Shown: piece by piece, positions 7,646-16,485 of the stretch
How positions within the stretch are numbered: the stretch's first letter is position 1
Layout: each line of letters starts with the position of its first letter
From: Adonisia turfae CCMR0081
GTDB lineage: Bacteria > Cyanobacteriota > Cyanobacteriia > Phormidesmidales > Phormidesmidaceae
DNA length: 60,687 nucleotides
Assembly: GCF_011009555.1 (NCBI RefSeq)
Contig: NZ_QXHD01000004.1
Coordinates: forward strand, 6,977,879 to 7,038,565
Direction of reading: 5' to 3'
Made by a program: the position numbers and the translations under genes
The notes under the pieces: generated by a model
The model's input: the letters and a program-made list of their open reading frames with translations, nothing else
Told to the model about the DNA's origin: nothing
The model's database searches: none

Positions 7646-8967
7646 TATTTTTTCACCATACCCTCGTAACGTTGAGAAATCACATAGGTCTGAATCTGCT
7701 TGGCTGTATCAATAGCCACACCTACCAAGATCAGCAGAGAAGTAGCACCTAAGCCTTGAAATACGGTTACGCGCAAACCACTTTCTACCATACTGGGAAC
7801 CACCGCAACGACCCCTAAGAACAAGGCACCAAGGAAAGTTAGACGATTTAAGACTTTCCCAATAAAGTCACTAGTAGCCTTACCGGGCCGAATACCTGGG
7901 ATGCTTGCCCCCATTTTCTTCAAATTCCGCGACATATCTTCAGGATCCACAACCAGTGATGCATAGAAGTAGCTGAAGAACAGAATCATAACCAGATACA
8001 TCAGGTTGTAAGGTGGAGAACCCGGGCTCAAAAATCGATTTACAAAGTCTGAGATCCCAGGATTAGATAGCGTGCTGGCAATATAAGGAGCCGCCTGTAA
8101 AGGTAGAACCAAAATAGCCGACGCAAAAATGATAGGCATCACTCCACCTTGGTTTAGACGCAGAGGCAGGTAGTTGCTCTTTTCCAGATAGAGTTTTCGA
8201 CCTACCTGTCGTCGTGCGGAAACAATGGGAATTCGACGCATGCCCTCTTGGACAAACACAATCCCCACAACCATAGCCAAATATACAAGGCTGACAACTA
8301 TGATACCTGCTACTTCCTGACGAGAGGATGTTGGCGACTGAGCTACGGTGACAGCACTATCAAGTAAGCGAGGTAGTGATGAAACAATGTTCAGAAAAAT
8401 CAGTAAAGAAGCCCCATTACCAACACCACGCTCGGTAATTAACTCCCCTACCCACATCACAAACATTGAGCCAGCAGTTAAAGCAACTGCCGTTTCAACA
8501 ATGAATAGGATGCCAGGCTCATTCGCAAAAGGACTTAGCAAAAAGCTAGCCAGCAATGTACTCTGCAGTACCGCCCACCCCATCGCAACATAGCGAGTGA
8601 TTTGGGAAATCTTGCGTCGTCCAGCCTCACCTTCATTTTTCTGTAAATCCTCCAATTGAGGAATAGCGGCTGTCAGCAACTGCATAATGATAGAGGCGTT
8701 AATGTAGGGCAAAATGCCTAAGGCAAAAATACCCAACAGGGATAAACCACCACCCACAAAAATATCAAGGAAACCAAGCAGGCCTCCAGCATCAACCTGC
8801 TGTGAGAAAGCGACACGATCAATCCCTGGCACAGGGATATACATTCCCAAGCGTACCAACACCAACAATCCCAAAGTCACCAGCAAACGCCCACGCAAAC
8901 CGGCTGCTTGAGCCATTTGCAAAAACGTTTCCTGAGCGCTTGGTGTCTTCCCTCGACTGACAACCAT
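7645..8967 (-). CDS. secY: Protein translocase subunit SecY
   Basis: SecY forms the protein-conducting channel in cytoplasmic and thylakoid membranes with SecE and SecG. The 440-residue protein has about ten membrane segments. The plug region is seen in YIPVPGIDRVAFSQ, and other family landmarks are LGILPYINASIIMQLL, GERG-type ITERGVGNGASLLIF and the cytosolic loop RKMG-like NLKKMGASIPGIRPGKAT. It follows rplO and overlaps adk by one base. secG lies separately at 49478. Confidence 0.97.
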   Translation of the reverse strand: MVVSRGKTPSAQETFLQMAQAAGLRGRLLVTLGLLVLVRLGMYIPVPGIDRVAFSQQVDAGGLLGFLDIFVGGGLSLLGIFALGILPYINASIIMQLLTAAIPQLEDLQKNEGEAGRRKISQITRYVAMGWAVLQSTLLASFLLSPFANEPGILFIVETAVALTAGSMFVMWVGELITERGVGNGASLLIFLNIVSSLPRLLDSAVTVAQSPTSSRQEVAGIIVVSLVYLAMVVGIVFVQEGMRRIPIVSARRQVGRKLYLEKSNYLPLRLNQGGVMPIIFASAILVLPLQAAPYIASTLSNPGISDFVNRFLSPGSPPYNLMYLVMILFFSYFYASLVVDPEDMSRNLKKMGASIPGIRPGKATSDFIGKVLNRLTFLGALFLGVVAVVPSMVESGLRVTVFQGLGATSLLILVGVAIDTAKQIQTYVISQRYEGMVKK

Positions 8968-9065
8968 AATCTTTAGATTCTGTTTTAGATTCTAATTAAA
9001 CATAAGCTGCGCCTAGGACGGAAACCAAGACACAGCTAACTGAGTTATATGCTTATTCTAGAGGC

Positions 9066-9512
9066 TTACGCCACGATTTCACAGGTACCACCAGCTGCCT
9101 CAATCTTAGCTTTCGCACTTTGGGTAAATGCTGCAGCTTTAACCGTTAAGGCAACATCAAGCTGACCATTGCCCAAAATTTTCAGTGGTCCATCGTTAGA
9201 TGTAATGATTCCAGCTTCCATCAGAGATTCTATAGTCACCTCTGAACCTGCAGAAAGCTCAGCCAAGCGCGAAACATTTAGCACTGTGAATACCTTTTGA
9301 TTCACAATGGGAAAATGCTTAAGCTTTGGAATTCGGCGATATAGCGGTAGCTGCCCACCCTCAAAACCAGGGCGCGTAGGGCGACCCGAACGAGATTTTT
9401 GCCCTCGCATTCCAAAACCACAAGTAGCCCCCTGTCCGGCTGAAATGCCACGCCCTACGCGACGACGACGGCGTCTTGAACCAGCTTTTGGCTGAATATC
9501 CTCTAATCTCAT
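9066..9512 (-). CDS. rplO: 50S ribosomal protein L15
   Basis: A 148-residue L15 with the basic N-terminal GSRRRRRRVGRGISAGQGAT and the FEGGQLPLYRRIPK segment that binds 23S rRNA. An open frame extends six codons further up, but the family start MRLEDIQPKAG fits at 9512. It sits between rpsE and secY, as in other bacterial spc operons. Between rpsE and rplO there is no rpmD (L30), as expected for cyanobacteria, which lack L30. Confidence 0.97.
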   Translation of the reverse strand: MRLEDIQPKAGSRRRRRRVGRGISAGQGATCGFGMRGQKSRSGRPTRPGFEGGQLPLYRRIPKLKHFPIVNQKVFTVLNVSRLAELSAGSEVTIESLMEAGIITSNDGPLKILGNGQLDVALTVKAAAFTQSAKAKIEAAGGTCEIVA

Positions 9513-9548
9513 TGTTCTAAATCTCAACAATTTTTAATTATCTCAGAT

Positions 9549-10073
9549 CTAAGCGTAGAGCTTCTCAAGGGGGATATCCCGCTCCTTAGCAACCTCAGAG
9601 AAAGTTCTCAATGAGGCCAACGCATCAGCAGCAGCTCGAGCATTATTTAATTGATTACCAGAGCCTAACTGTTTAGCTAAAACGTTCCGCACACCTGCAA
9701 GCTCAAGCACAGTACGAACGGCACCACCAGCAATTACACCAGTACCAGGAGCAGCTGGGCGCATGAAGACACGAGCACCACCCGCTTCACCAGTAGCAGG
9801 ATGAGGCAGCGAATAGGCCTTATTCAAAGGCACATCCACTAAGTTTTTCTTCCCATCAGCTACACCCTTCTTAACAGCACCGATTACGTCGCTGGCTTTA
9901 CCAACACCAACACCAACTTGGCCTTTCTCATTGCCAATTACTACGATGGCGCGAAAACTTAGCTTTTTACCGCCCTTAACCACCTTAGTGACACGGCGGA
10001 TTTGAACAACTCGCTCCTGCCACTCTGACTCTTTTTCTTTACCTTTATTGCTCTTGCGACGTTCCTTTGCCAT
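9549..10073 (-). CDS. rpsE: 30S ribosomal protein S5
   Basis: A 174-residue S5. The N-terminal dsRBD-like domain contains RVVQIRRVTKVVKGGKKLSF and VGVGVGKASDVIGAVKKGV, followed by the S5-fold C-terminal half with GTGVIAGGAVRTVLELAGV and LGSGNQLNNARAAADALASL. S5 acts in decoding fidelity and mRNA entry. A lysine- and glutamate-rich N-terminal extension (about 15 residues) is typical of cyanobacterial S5. It lies 21 bp after rplR and is probably cotranscribed. Confidence 0.97.
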   Translation of the reverse strand: MAKERRKSNKGKEKESEWQERVVQIRRVTKVVKGGKKLSFRAIVVIGNEKGQVGVGVGKASDVIGAVKKGVADGKKNLVDVPLNKAYSLPHPATGEAGGARVFMRPAAPGTGVIAGGAVRTVLELAGVRNVLAKQLGSGNQLNNARAAADALASLRTFSEVAKERDIPLEKLYA

Positions 10074-10094
10074 GATTTAACCCTTTAAGAAGTC

Positions 10095-10451
10095 CTAGAA
10101 ATCCAGACCAGCCTCACGAGCAGCATCTGCCAGAGCTGCCACACGACCGTGATAAAGCTTACCACCACGGTCAAAAACAACGTGCTTAACTCCCTTAGCT
10201 AAGGAACGTTCAGCAATCAACTTACCGACCTTAGCTGAGGCATCCTTAGTAGCGCCAGTATCTCCTTTAAGGTCAGCCTCTAATGTAGATGCTGCAGCCA
10301 GGGTGTGATGCTTATAATCATCAATTACCTGGGCATAGATGTGATTATTAGAGCGGTAAACCGCTAACCGAGGGCGCTCAGCAGTACCCTTGACTCGGCG
10401 ACGAATGCGCGCGTGACGACGACGGGTAGATTGTTTACGCGTAGCTTTCAT
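10095..10451 (-). CDS. rplR: 50S ribosomal protein L18
   Basis: A 118-residue L18, which binds 5S rRNA with L5. The N-terminus is strongly basic (RKQSTRRRHARIRRRVKGTA), followed by RPRLAVYRSNNHIYAQVIDD and the conserved C-terminal FDRGGKLYHGRVAALADAAR. It lies only 7 bp after the rplF stop and 21 bp before rpsE in the minus-strand operon. Confidence 0.97.
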   Translation of the reverse strand: MKATRKQSTRRRHARIRRRVKGTAERPRLAVYRSNNHIYAQVIDDYKHHTLAAASTLEADLKGDTGATKDASAKVGKLIAERSLAKGVKHVVFDRGGKLYHGRVAALADAAREAGLDF

Positions 10452-10458
10452 AACTCAA

Positions 10459-10995
10459 TTACTTCCCTGCTTTACCAGCTTTACGTCTCACCATCTCACC
10501 GAGATAGCGTACACCTTTACCCTTATAGGGCTCAGGCGGTCGGGCATCACGAATCTTAGCAGCGACGGTTCCTACTAGTTCCTTATCAATACCAGACACA
10601 ATTATATTCGTGTTGTTTTCTACCTTGAACTCAATGCCTTTTGGTGGTTCGAATTCGACCGGATGGCTATAGCCCAAGTTCATATTCAAGGTCTTACCCT
10701 TGACAGCAGCACGATAACCAACGCCTTTAATCTCAAGACGCTTCTCAAAGCCCTTAGAAACACCCTCTACCATATTGGCAATCAAAGTACGTGACAGCCC
10801 ATGACATGCTCGCGCAGCACGCGACTCATCTTGACGGGTCACAATTACTTGCTCACCTTCCTGGGTAATATTGACTTCCCCAGGTAAAATGCGAGACAGC
10901 TCTCCCTTTGGACCTTTGACAACTACTGATTGAGCATTGATAGACACGGTAACACCTGAAGGTACAGGTACCGGTTTTTTACCAATCCGAGACAT
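10459..10995 (-). CDS. rplF: 50S ribosomal protein L6
   Basis: A 178-residue L6 made of two homologous alpha/beta domains, binding 23S rRNA near the factor-binding site. Landmarks are MSRIGKKPVPVPSGVTV, VKGPKGELSRILP, LGYSHPVEFEPPKGI and the C-terminal IRDARPPEPYKGKGVRYLGE. It starts with ATG and lies 67 bp after rpsH. Confidence 0.97.
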   Translation of the reverse strand: MSRIGKKPVPVPSGVTVSINAQSVVVKGPKGELSRILPGEVNITQEGEQVIVTRQDESRAARACHGLSRTLIANMVEGVSKGFEKRLEIKGVGYRAAVKGKTLNMNLGYSHPVEFEPPKGIEFKVENNTNIIVSGIDKELVGTVAAKIRDARPPEPYKGKGVRYLGEMVRRKAGKAGK

Positions 10996-11062
10996 TTTAA
11001 TTTTTCCCTAACCGCCAGCAATAGCCGCGAAAACAACTAATTAATACAAGCAAGGCAAAACA

Positions 11063-11464
11063 TTACCAGACGTAACAGAGCACTTCTCCACCGATACCCT
11101 TATGACGAGCATCTCTGTCAGTCATGATGCCACTTGAGGTAGAAACGATGGCAATGCCGATACCCCCCAACACTCGCGGTAAATCTTTGCAGCTTGAATA
11201 AACTCGCAAACCCGGCTTACTGACACGAGTCAGATTACGAATAATAGGTTGCTGCATCTTACCCTTGTACTTTAGACTCACCGTCATCATGCGTGCCACA
11301 CCTTCAGTTGCGTCCGAGGTATCACCAATAAAGCCCTCTTCCTGAAGCACTTTGGCAATATTACGGGTAACTTTGGTAGATGGGATTTGGACAGTCCTAT
11401 GCCGCGCGAGATTTGCATTTCGAATGCGCGTCAGCATGTCTGAAATCGTATCGTTAGACGCCAT
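11063..11464 (-). CDS. rpsH: 30S ribosomal protein S8
   Basis: A 133-residue S8 that binds helix 21 of 16S rRNA; in E. coli it is also the translational repressor of the spc operon. Sequence landmarks are DTISDMLTRIRNANLARH and the C-terminal rRNA-binding segment GIAIVSTSSGIMTDRDARHK. The rpsN (S14) gene that precedes rpsH in E. coli is absent, as is usual in cyanobacteria; rplE lies 20 bp upstream. Whether S8 autoregulates here cannot be told. Confidence 0.97.
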   Translation of the reverse strand: MASNDTISDMLTRIRNANLARHRTVQIPSTKVTRNIAKVLQEEGFIGDTSDATEGVARMMTVSLKYKGKMQQPIIRNLTRVSKPGLRVYSSCKDLPRVLGGIGIAIVSTSSGIMTDRDARHKGIGGEVLCYVW

Positions 11465-11484
11465 ATTTCTCTCTCGTATAAACC

Positions 11485-12030
11485 TTAGTTATCCCGGAAC
11501 GGCATTCCCAGCTCTTTGAGAAGAGCACGCCCTTCCTCGTCAGTCTTGGCAGTGGTAACAATCGTAATATCCATGCCGCGAACCTGATCAACACTGTCGT
11601 AATCGACCTCAGGAAAAATCAACTGCTCACGCAGACCCAAGGTGTAGTTTCCCCGACCATCAAAACTCTTAGGACTAACCCCTCGAAAATCGCGAATACG
11701 GGGTAGAACCAAATTGATTAAGCGATTTAGAAACGCATACATACGCTCAGAACGAAGGGTAACCATAACCCCGACTGGCATACCTTGACGAATTTTAAAT
11801 CCAGCAATCGCCTTCTTAGCACGAGTGATCACAGGCCGTTGACCAGTAATTACACCCACCTCGCTCACAGATGCTTCCAATGCTTTAGCATTCTGTGAGG
11901 CTTCTCCTAAACCACGGTTGACAGTTACTTTGAGTACCTTGGGTACCTGGTGTACATTTTTGTACTCAAATTGCTCCATTAACTTAGGAACAACCTTTGT
12001 ATTGTAAAAATTTTTCAGCTGTTCAGCCAT
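11485..12030 (-). CDS. rplE: 50S ribosomal protein L5
   Basis: A 181-residue L5, which joins 5S rRNA to the large subunit and contacts the P-site tRNA. Recognisable parts are VPKVLKVTVNRGLGEASQN, GQRPVITRAKKAIAGFKIR and the C-terminal MDITIVTTAKTDEEGRALL. The frame is open 12 codons further upstream, but MAEQLKNFYNTKVVP at 12030 fits family length and has a purine-rich ribosome site (GGAAAGGAACGAGAGA) in front. Confidence 0.96.
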   Translation of the reverse strand: MAEQLKNFYNTKVVPKLMEQFEYKNVHQVPKVLKVTVNRGLGEASQNAKALEASVSEVGVITGQRPVITRAKKAIAGFKIRQGMPVGVMVTLRSERMYAFLNRLINLVLPRIRDFRGVSPKSFDGRGNYTLGLREQLIFPEVDYDSVDQVRGMDITIVTTAKTDEEGRALLKELGMPFRDN

Positions 12031-12074
12031 TCTCTCGTTCCTTTCCCTGGGCTTGGTCAGGGACAAATAGTGAG

Positions 12075-12416
12075 CTAATCAATGATCTCGCCTGTCTTTT
12101 TCAAGATGCGGACTTTACGACCATCATCGGTAAACGTATAGCCAACACGACTAACAACTTTTTCCTTTTTGGAATAAAGCATCACGTTTGAACTATGAAT
12201 CGGAAACTCAGATGTAACAATCTGTCCCGACTCCCCCTCTTGACGAGGCTTAACATGCTTAGTACGAATGTTGACACCTTCAACAATTATCAGGCTCTTC
12301 TTAGGCAAAACAGCAGTAATTTCGCCTACTTTGCCTTTATCCTTACCGGTGATAACCTGCACAGTGTCGCCTTTCTTAACGTGCATCTTGTGACGCACAG
12401 CTTGTTTGCTAGCCAC
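12075..12416 (-). CDS. rplX: 50S ribosomal protein L24
   Basis: A 113-residue L24, a KOW-motif assembly initiator of the large subunit. KKGDTVQVITGKDKGKVGEI is the KOW domain, and NIRTKHVKPRQEGESGQI follows. The start is GTG, sharing its first G with the TAG stop of rplN, so the two genes overlap by one base and are probably translationally coupled. The C-terminal tail continues about 20 residues beyond the core, ending VRILKKTGEIID. Confidence 0.96.
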   Translation of the reverse strand: MASKQAVRHKMHVKKGDTVQVITGKDKGKVGEITAVLPKKSLIIVEGVNIRTKHVKPRQEGESGQIVTSEFPIHSSNVMLYSKKEKVVSRVGYTFTDDGRKVRILKKTGEIID

Positions 12417-12781
12417 TACAGTACCTCCGGTGCTAGTGAAACAATTTTGGTAAAGTTTCTGTCACGCAACTCACGAGCAACAGGCCCAAAAACTCGAGTA
12501 CCTTTTGGATTGTTGTCATTATTAATGAGAACAGCGGCATTATCATCAAAACGAATGCTCATACCACTGTTGCGACGAAGATTTTTCTTGGTACGTACAA
12601 CAACAGCACGGACAACGTCAGATTTCTTTACACCCATGTTTGGTAGCGCGTCCTTAACAACGGCGATAATGACATCACCCACGCTCGCATAGCGACGATT
12701 ACCGCCGAGAACACGAATGCACATTAGCTTTCGTGCGCCGCTGTTGTCTGCCACATTCAGATATGTTTCCTGCTGAATCAT
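12416..12781 (-). CDS. rplN: 50S ribosomal protein L14
   Basis: A 121-residue L14 at the intersubunit bridge. The sequence is highly conserved: YLNVADNSGARKLMCIRVLG, then IAVVKDALPNMGVKKSDVV and GTRVFGPVARELRDRNFTKI. It starts with ATG at 12781, 12 bp after rpsQ, and its stop overlaps the GTG of rplX. Confidence 0.98.
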   Translation of the reverse strand: MIQQETYLNVADNSGARKLMCIRVLGGNRRYASVGDVIIAVVKDALPNMGVKKSDVVRAVVVRTKKNLRRNSGMSIRFDDNAAVLINNDNNPKGTRVFGPVARELRDRNFTKIVSLAPEVL

Positions 12782-12793
12782 TAGTTGGCTCCC

Positions 12794-13045
12794 CTACACT
12801 TTTTCAGAACGGCCTACAATATCGGCAACGACCCAGCACTTGGTTCGGCTAAGAGGGCGACTTTCGCGAATACGAACAATATCGCCATCCTTACACTCAT
12901 TAGCATCGTCATGGGCCTTGTACTTTTTAGTACGGACGACGATTTTCTGATATTTGGGGTGGGGGACACGATTTTCAACAGCCACAACAACTGTCTTATC
13001 CATTTTGTCGCTCACCACTCGCCCCGTTAGTTCTCTAGCTGCCAT
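12794..13045 (-). CDS. rpsQ: 30S ribosomal protein S17
   Basis: An 83-residue S17, an OB-fold 16S rRNA-binding protein. It shows LTGRVVSDKMDKTVVVAVEN, VPHPKYQKIVVRTKKYKAHD and VRIRESRPLSRTKCWVV, all family hallmarks. It lies between rpmC (14 bp upstream) and rplN. Confidence 0.97.
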   Translation of the reverse strand: MAARELTGRVVSDKMDKTVVVAVENRVPHPKYQKIVVRTKKYKAHDDANECKDGDIVRIRESRPLSRTKCWVVADIVGRSEKV

Positions 13046-13059
13046 AGCTTTTTCAACTC

Positions 13060-13308
13060 CTACTGCTCGCTACTCACTGCCGCATTTTCGCTAGTCGTCG
13101 CACCAACACTCAGTTGCCGTTCACGCTCGATAGTCATTAGCTGAGCCAATTTACGACGAGCATGCTTAAACTGATGAAATCCTGTCTCCATCTGACGGGT
13201 GGCTAGCTGGAAGCGCAAATCAAACAGTTCACGCTTAACATTAGCAATTTCAGTAGACAGCTCATCTTCACTGAGTTTCCTCAACTCTTTAGCCTTAGAA
13301 AGCGCCAT
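13060..13308 (-). CDS. rpmC: 50S ribosomal protein L29
   Basis: An 82-residue L29, a helical hairpin at the peptide exit tunnel that helps dock trigger factor and SRP. The core is AKELRKLSEDELSTEIANVK followed by RELFDLRFQLATRQMETGFH. A Ser/Ala-rich tail of about 15 residues extends the C-terminus. It starts 3 bp after the rplP stop. Confidence 0.95.
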   Translation of the reverse strand: MALSKAKELRKLSEDELSTEIANVKRELFDLRFQLATRQMETGFHQFKHARRKLAQLMTIERERQLSVGATTSENAAVSSEQ

Positions 13309-13311
13309 AAA

Positions 13312-13731
13312 TTATCCCTCCAATCCTTCACGAGCGATGAATTTTGTTTTGAATGGCAGCTTAAAGGATGCTAAACGCATCGCCTCACGGGCAATTTCCT
13401 CAGGCACACCAGTAATTTCAAAAACAATTCGACCGGGCTTGATCACAGCAACCCAAAATTCAGGGTTACCCTTACCAGATCCCATACGGGTCTCAGCCGG
13501 ACGCATCGTCACAGGCTTATCTGGGAAAACACGAATCCAAATTTTCCCGCCACGCTTCACATAACGAGTCATCGCACGACGAGCAGCCTCAATTTGGCGA
13601 GAAGTCATCCAAGAGCACTCAGTGGCTTGGAGAGCATATTCACCAAAGTTAATTGTGCTGCCACGATGGGCCATACCGCGCATACGACCGCGATGCTGTT
13701 TACGAAATTTTGTTCTTCTAGGACTCAGCAT
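13312..13731 (-). CDS. rplP: 50S ribosomal protein L16
   Basis: A 139-residue L16, next to the A-site tRNA elbow. It starts MLSPRRTKFRKQHRGRMRGM and contains WMTSRQIEAARRAMTRYVKR, FPDKPVTMRPAETRMGSGKG and the C-terminal FEITGVPEEIAREAMRLAS. It lies between rpsC and rpmC in the usual order. Confidence 0.98.
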   Translation of the reverse strand: MLSPRRTKFRKQHRGRMRGMAHRGSTINFGEYALQATECSWMTSRQIEAARRAMTRYVKRGGKIWIRVFPDKPVTMRPAETRMGSGKGNPEFWVAVIKPGRIVFEITGVPEEIAREAMRLASFKLPFKTKFIAREGLEG

Positions 13732-13767
13732 GATGCTTAAACAGGCTAAACAGTTAAAGAGAAATAA

Positions 13768-14499
13768 TTAGGACTCGTTAGAACGGTCCTCGAACTGTTG
13801 ACGACGACGTGGCTGACGACGACGTGGCTGATTATTAGCAGGTTGAGGAACATCTTCCTGACCTGGAATAATTTCACCTTTGAAAACCCAGACCTTAATG
13901 CCTAGAATTCCGTAAGTAGTCTGAGCAGTTTTGTAGGCGTAGTCAATGTTCGCGCGCAACGTATGCAGGGGCACACGCCCTTCACGTGTCCATTCAGTAC
14001 GAGCGATTTCAGCCCCATTCAAACGACCACTAACCTGAATTTTGATCCCTTCAACACCAGCACGTTGAGCACGTTGAATTGTCTGTCTTACCACTCGGCG
14101 AAACGATACACGTCGTTCAAGCTGCTGAGTAATGTATTCAGCAATCAGAGCAGCTTCAGCATCAACTCGAGCAACCTCGATTACATTGATACGAATTTGA
14201 CGGGTATTATCTTTGAGTTGTTTTTGTAAACCAGCCCGCAGAGACTCAATACCTGTGCCACCACGACCAACAACAACACCAGGTCGAGCTGTGTGCACCT
14301 CTAAATCAATTTGATCGGCTTTACGAGCAATCTTGATATCAGAGATACCAGCGTTATTGAGGGTTTTCTCAATAAACTGACGAATTACATGATCCTCTTG
14401 CAATTGACTAGGGTACTGCTTTGAGTCGGCATACCAACAAGAAGCGTGCTCTTTAGTAATGCCAAGACGAAAGCCAATTGGGTGAATTTTTTGTCCCAC
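13768..14499 (-). CDS. rpsC: 30S ribosomal protein S3
   Basis: A 243-residue S3, part of the mRNA entry tunnel and its helicase activity. The N-terminal KH domain includes DIKIARKADQIDLEVHTARP and GVVVGRGGTGIESLR, and the C-terminal domain includes FRRVVRQTIQRAQRAGVEGI and KVWVFKGEIIPGQED. The tail is low complexity, with the repeated unit RRRQP encoded by an exact 15-bp duplication at 13801-13830. Confidence 0.97.
   Translation of the reverse strand: MGQKIHPIGFRLGITKEHASCWYADSKQYPSQLQEDHVIRQFIEKTLNNAGISDIKIARKADQIDLEVHTARPGVVVGRGGTGIESLRAGLQKQLKDNTRQIRINVIEVARVDAEAALIAEYITQQLERRVSFRRVVRQTIQRAQRAGVEGIKIQVSGRLNGAEIARTEWTREGRVPLHTLRANIDYAYKTAQTTYGILGIKVWVFKGEIIPGQEDVPQPANNQPRRRQPRRRQQFEDRSNES
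13801..13830. repeat. 15-bp tandem duplication in the 3' end of rpsC
   Basis: ACGACGACGTGGCTG occurs at 13801-13815 and again exactly at 13816-13830. It encodes the repeated Gln-Pro-Arg-Arg-Arg unit in the C-terminal tail of S3, outside the conserved fold, so length variation here should be tolerated. Confidence 0.85.
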
Positions 14500-14543
14500 A
14501 AATCCTTCCTTATACAGAGCTAACAGCGAAAAAATACTAGACC

Positions 14544-14906
14544 TTAACTAGCAGAGCCAGGGGCCACTGCAATTGTTATGTGACAGGTTGGCTTACGAAT
14601 TTGATAAGCACGCCCCTGGGCCCGAGGTCGATAACGCTTAAGGACAGGCCCCTGATCAGCAAACGCTTCGCTAATGTAAAGATCAACGGGGTCCATGCCA
14701 TTGTTATGCTCAGCATTGGCTACAGCAGAGCGGAGAACTTTAAGAATTGGTTCACAAGCCCTGTAGGGCATAAATTCAAGAATGATTAGAGCTTCTCGGT
14801 AGGAGAGGCCGCGAATCTGATCAAGTACCCGACGCACCTTATGAGGCGACATTCGAATATAGCGAGCAACAGATTTAACTTGATTACTACTGTCAATATC
14901 AACCAT
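14544..14906 (-). CDS. rplV: 50S ribosomal protein L22
   Basis: A 120-residue L22, whose beta hairpin lines the exit tunnel near the macrolide site. It shows ARYIRMSPHKVRRVLDQIRG, AVANAEHNNGMDPVDLYISE and the hairpin-tip region KRYRPRAQGRAYQIRKPTCH. It sits between rpsS and rpsC. Confidence 0.97.
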   Translation of the reverse strand: MVDIDSSNQVKSVARYIRMSPHKVRRVLDQIRGLSYREALIILEFMPYRACEPILKVLRSAVANAEHNNGMDPVDLYISEAFADQGPVLKRYRPRAQGRAYQIRKPTCHITIAVAPGSAS

Positions 14907-14917
14907 GGCTAACCTCC

Positions 14918-15196
14918 CTATCGTCTCGCTTTCTTATCACTCTTGACATGCCCACGAAATGTACGCGTGGGGGCAAATTCACCCAACTTATGCCCGACCA
15001 TTTGTTCGCTGACATACACCGGGACATGCTGACGACCATTATGAACAGCAATGGTATGCCCAATCATTTGAGGGATAATAGTAGAGGCACGAGACCAGGT
15101 TTTAATCACCTGCTTGTCCCCTTTAGCATTGAGCTTTTCAATCTTTTTGAGCAGGTGATCCGCCACAAAAGGACCTTTCTTGAGAGAGCGAGCCAT
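14918..15196 (-). CDS. rpsS: 30S ribosomal protein S19
   Basis: A 92-residue S19 in the small-subunit head. Family sequence is near complete: MARSLKKGPFVADHLLKKIE, then IKTWSRASTIIPQMIGHTIA and LGEFAPTRTFRGHVKSDKKA. It lies 11 bp before rplV and 78 bp after rplB. Confidence 0.98.
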   Translation of the reverse strand: MARSLKKGPFVADHLLKKIEKLNAKGDKQVIKTWSRASTIIPQMIGHTIAVHNGRQHVPVYVSEQMVGHKLGEFAPTRTFRGHVKSDKKARR

Positions 15197-15274
15197 AGTT
15201 TCGCCAGCCTAACAACAATCGGTTGAACAACAAAATTTGGATGAGCAATAGAATCCAAACGAATGGATAAACAT

Positions 15275-16138
15275 TTATGCGTCTCGACCACCGCGGCCAC
15301 GCTTAGAGGAACGACGACGACGACGAACAATTAGCGAGGTACTAGCCTTCTTCTTATCGCGGGTCTTATAGCCAAGTGCTGGTTTACCCCAGGGAGTCAC
15401 AGGACCGCTACGCCCAATGGGAGCACGACCTTCACCACCACCATGGGGGTGATCCACAGGGTTCATAACACTGCCTCGAACCTCTGGTCGACGCCCCAAC
15501 CAACGCTTACGACCAGCCTTACCTAAAGTTACGTTACGAGACTCTACGTTACCTACTTGACCGATTGTGGCGTAACATTCACGACGAACCATACGGACTT
15601 CACTCGAAGGCAACTTGAGGGTGACATATCCCCCTTCCTTAGCCATTACTTGAGCAGAAGCACCAGCTGCACGAACAATTTGACCACCACGTCCTGGATA
15701 CAGTTCAACATTATGAACCGACGTGCCAAGAGGCATCTTATATAGTGGCAAAGCATTACCCACCTCAAGGGGAGCATCAGTCCCAGCGACAATAGTAGCC
15801 CCCACTTTTAATCCCACGGGATGCAAAATGTAGCGCTTCTCGCCATCTTCATACTGAACCAGAGAGATGCGCGCATTTCTGTTGGGATCATATTCAACCG
15901 AAAGAACCTCAGCCGTTATCTCTCGCTTATCGCGCTTAAAATCAATCACGCGATAGAGACGCTTGTGACCACCACCACGATGACGGCAAGTAATCACACC
16001 ACGGTTGTTTCTTCCCTTGGCACGATGAATAGAGCGCGTTAATTTCTTTTCCGGCTTACTCCGAGTGATTTCTGAAAAGTCAGAAACACTGCGCTCACGA
16101 GTACCTGGAGTCAGAGGCCGATAAGTACGAATTCCCAT
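15275..16138 (-). CDS. rplB: 50S ribosomal protein L2
   Basis: A 287-residue L2, needed for subunit joining and peptidyl transfer. Landmarks are RNNRGVITCRHRGGGHKRLY, GRGGQIVRAAGASAQVMAKE and the catalytic-region MNPVDHPHGGGEGRAPIGRS, which carries the conserved His cluster. The C-terminal tail is very arginine-rich (VRRRRRSSKRGRGGRDA). It follows rplW in the standard S10 order. Confidence 0.98.
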   Translation of the reverse strand: MGIRTYRPLTPGTRERSVSDFSEITRSKPEKKLTRSIHRAKGRNNRGVITCRHRGGGHKRLYRVIDFKRDKREITAEVLSVEYDPNRNARISLVQYEDGEKRYILHPVGLKVGATIVAGTDAPLEVGNALPLYKMPLGTSVHNVELYPGRGGQIVRAAGASAQVMAKEGGYVTLKLPSSEVRMVRRECYATIGQVGNVESRNVTLGKAGRKRWLGRRPEVRGSVMNPVDHPHGGGEGRAPIGRSGPVTPWGKPALGYKTRDKKKASTSLIVRRRRRSSKRGRGGRDA

Positions 16139-16179
16139 GTTTTTATCTACAAACTAATTGAGTAGTGCTAAAGCCGGTA

Positions 16180-16485
16180 CTAGACATCTGGGAAAAGAGG
16201 AATGCTATCACCCTCAGCGAGAGTCACAACTGCTCGCTTATAGGTAGGCTTATAGCCTATAAAACGGCCAAGGCGCTTCTTCTTACGAGGCGGATTCATA
16301 GTACTAATGCCAGTCACTTTGACATCAAACAATGCTTCAATCGCTGCCTTAATTTCAGTTTTTGTAGCTTTTGGAGCAACCTCAAAGGTGTATTGATTAT
16401 TTTCCAGATTGAGGGTCGCTTTTTCACTAATAATTGGCTTCCGAACAATGTCGGGCAGATCTCGGGGGTCAATTGCCTTAGGCAC
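16180..16485 (-). CDS. rplW: 50S ribosomal protein L23
   Basis: A 101-residue L23 at the exit site, where trigger factor and SRP dock. The sequence shows IVRKPIISEKATLNLENNQY, APKATKTEIKAAIEALFDVK and the basic loop NPPRKKKRLGRFIGYKPTYK. The start is GTG at 16485 and overlaps the end of rplD by 8 bp, suggesting translational coupling. Confidence 0.96.
   Translation of the reverse strand: MPKAIDPRDLPDIVRKPIISEKATLNLENNQYTFEVAPKATKTEIKAAIEALFDVKVTGISTMNPPRKKKRLGRFIGYKPTYKRAVVTLAEGDSIPLFPDV

Noticed and set aside
12195..12692. 165-codon plus-strand frame across rplX and rplN
   Set aside because: It is antisense to two certain ribosomal protein genes and resembles no family.
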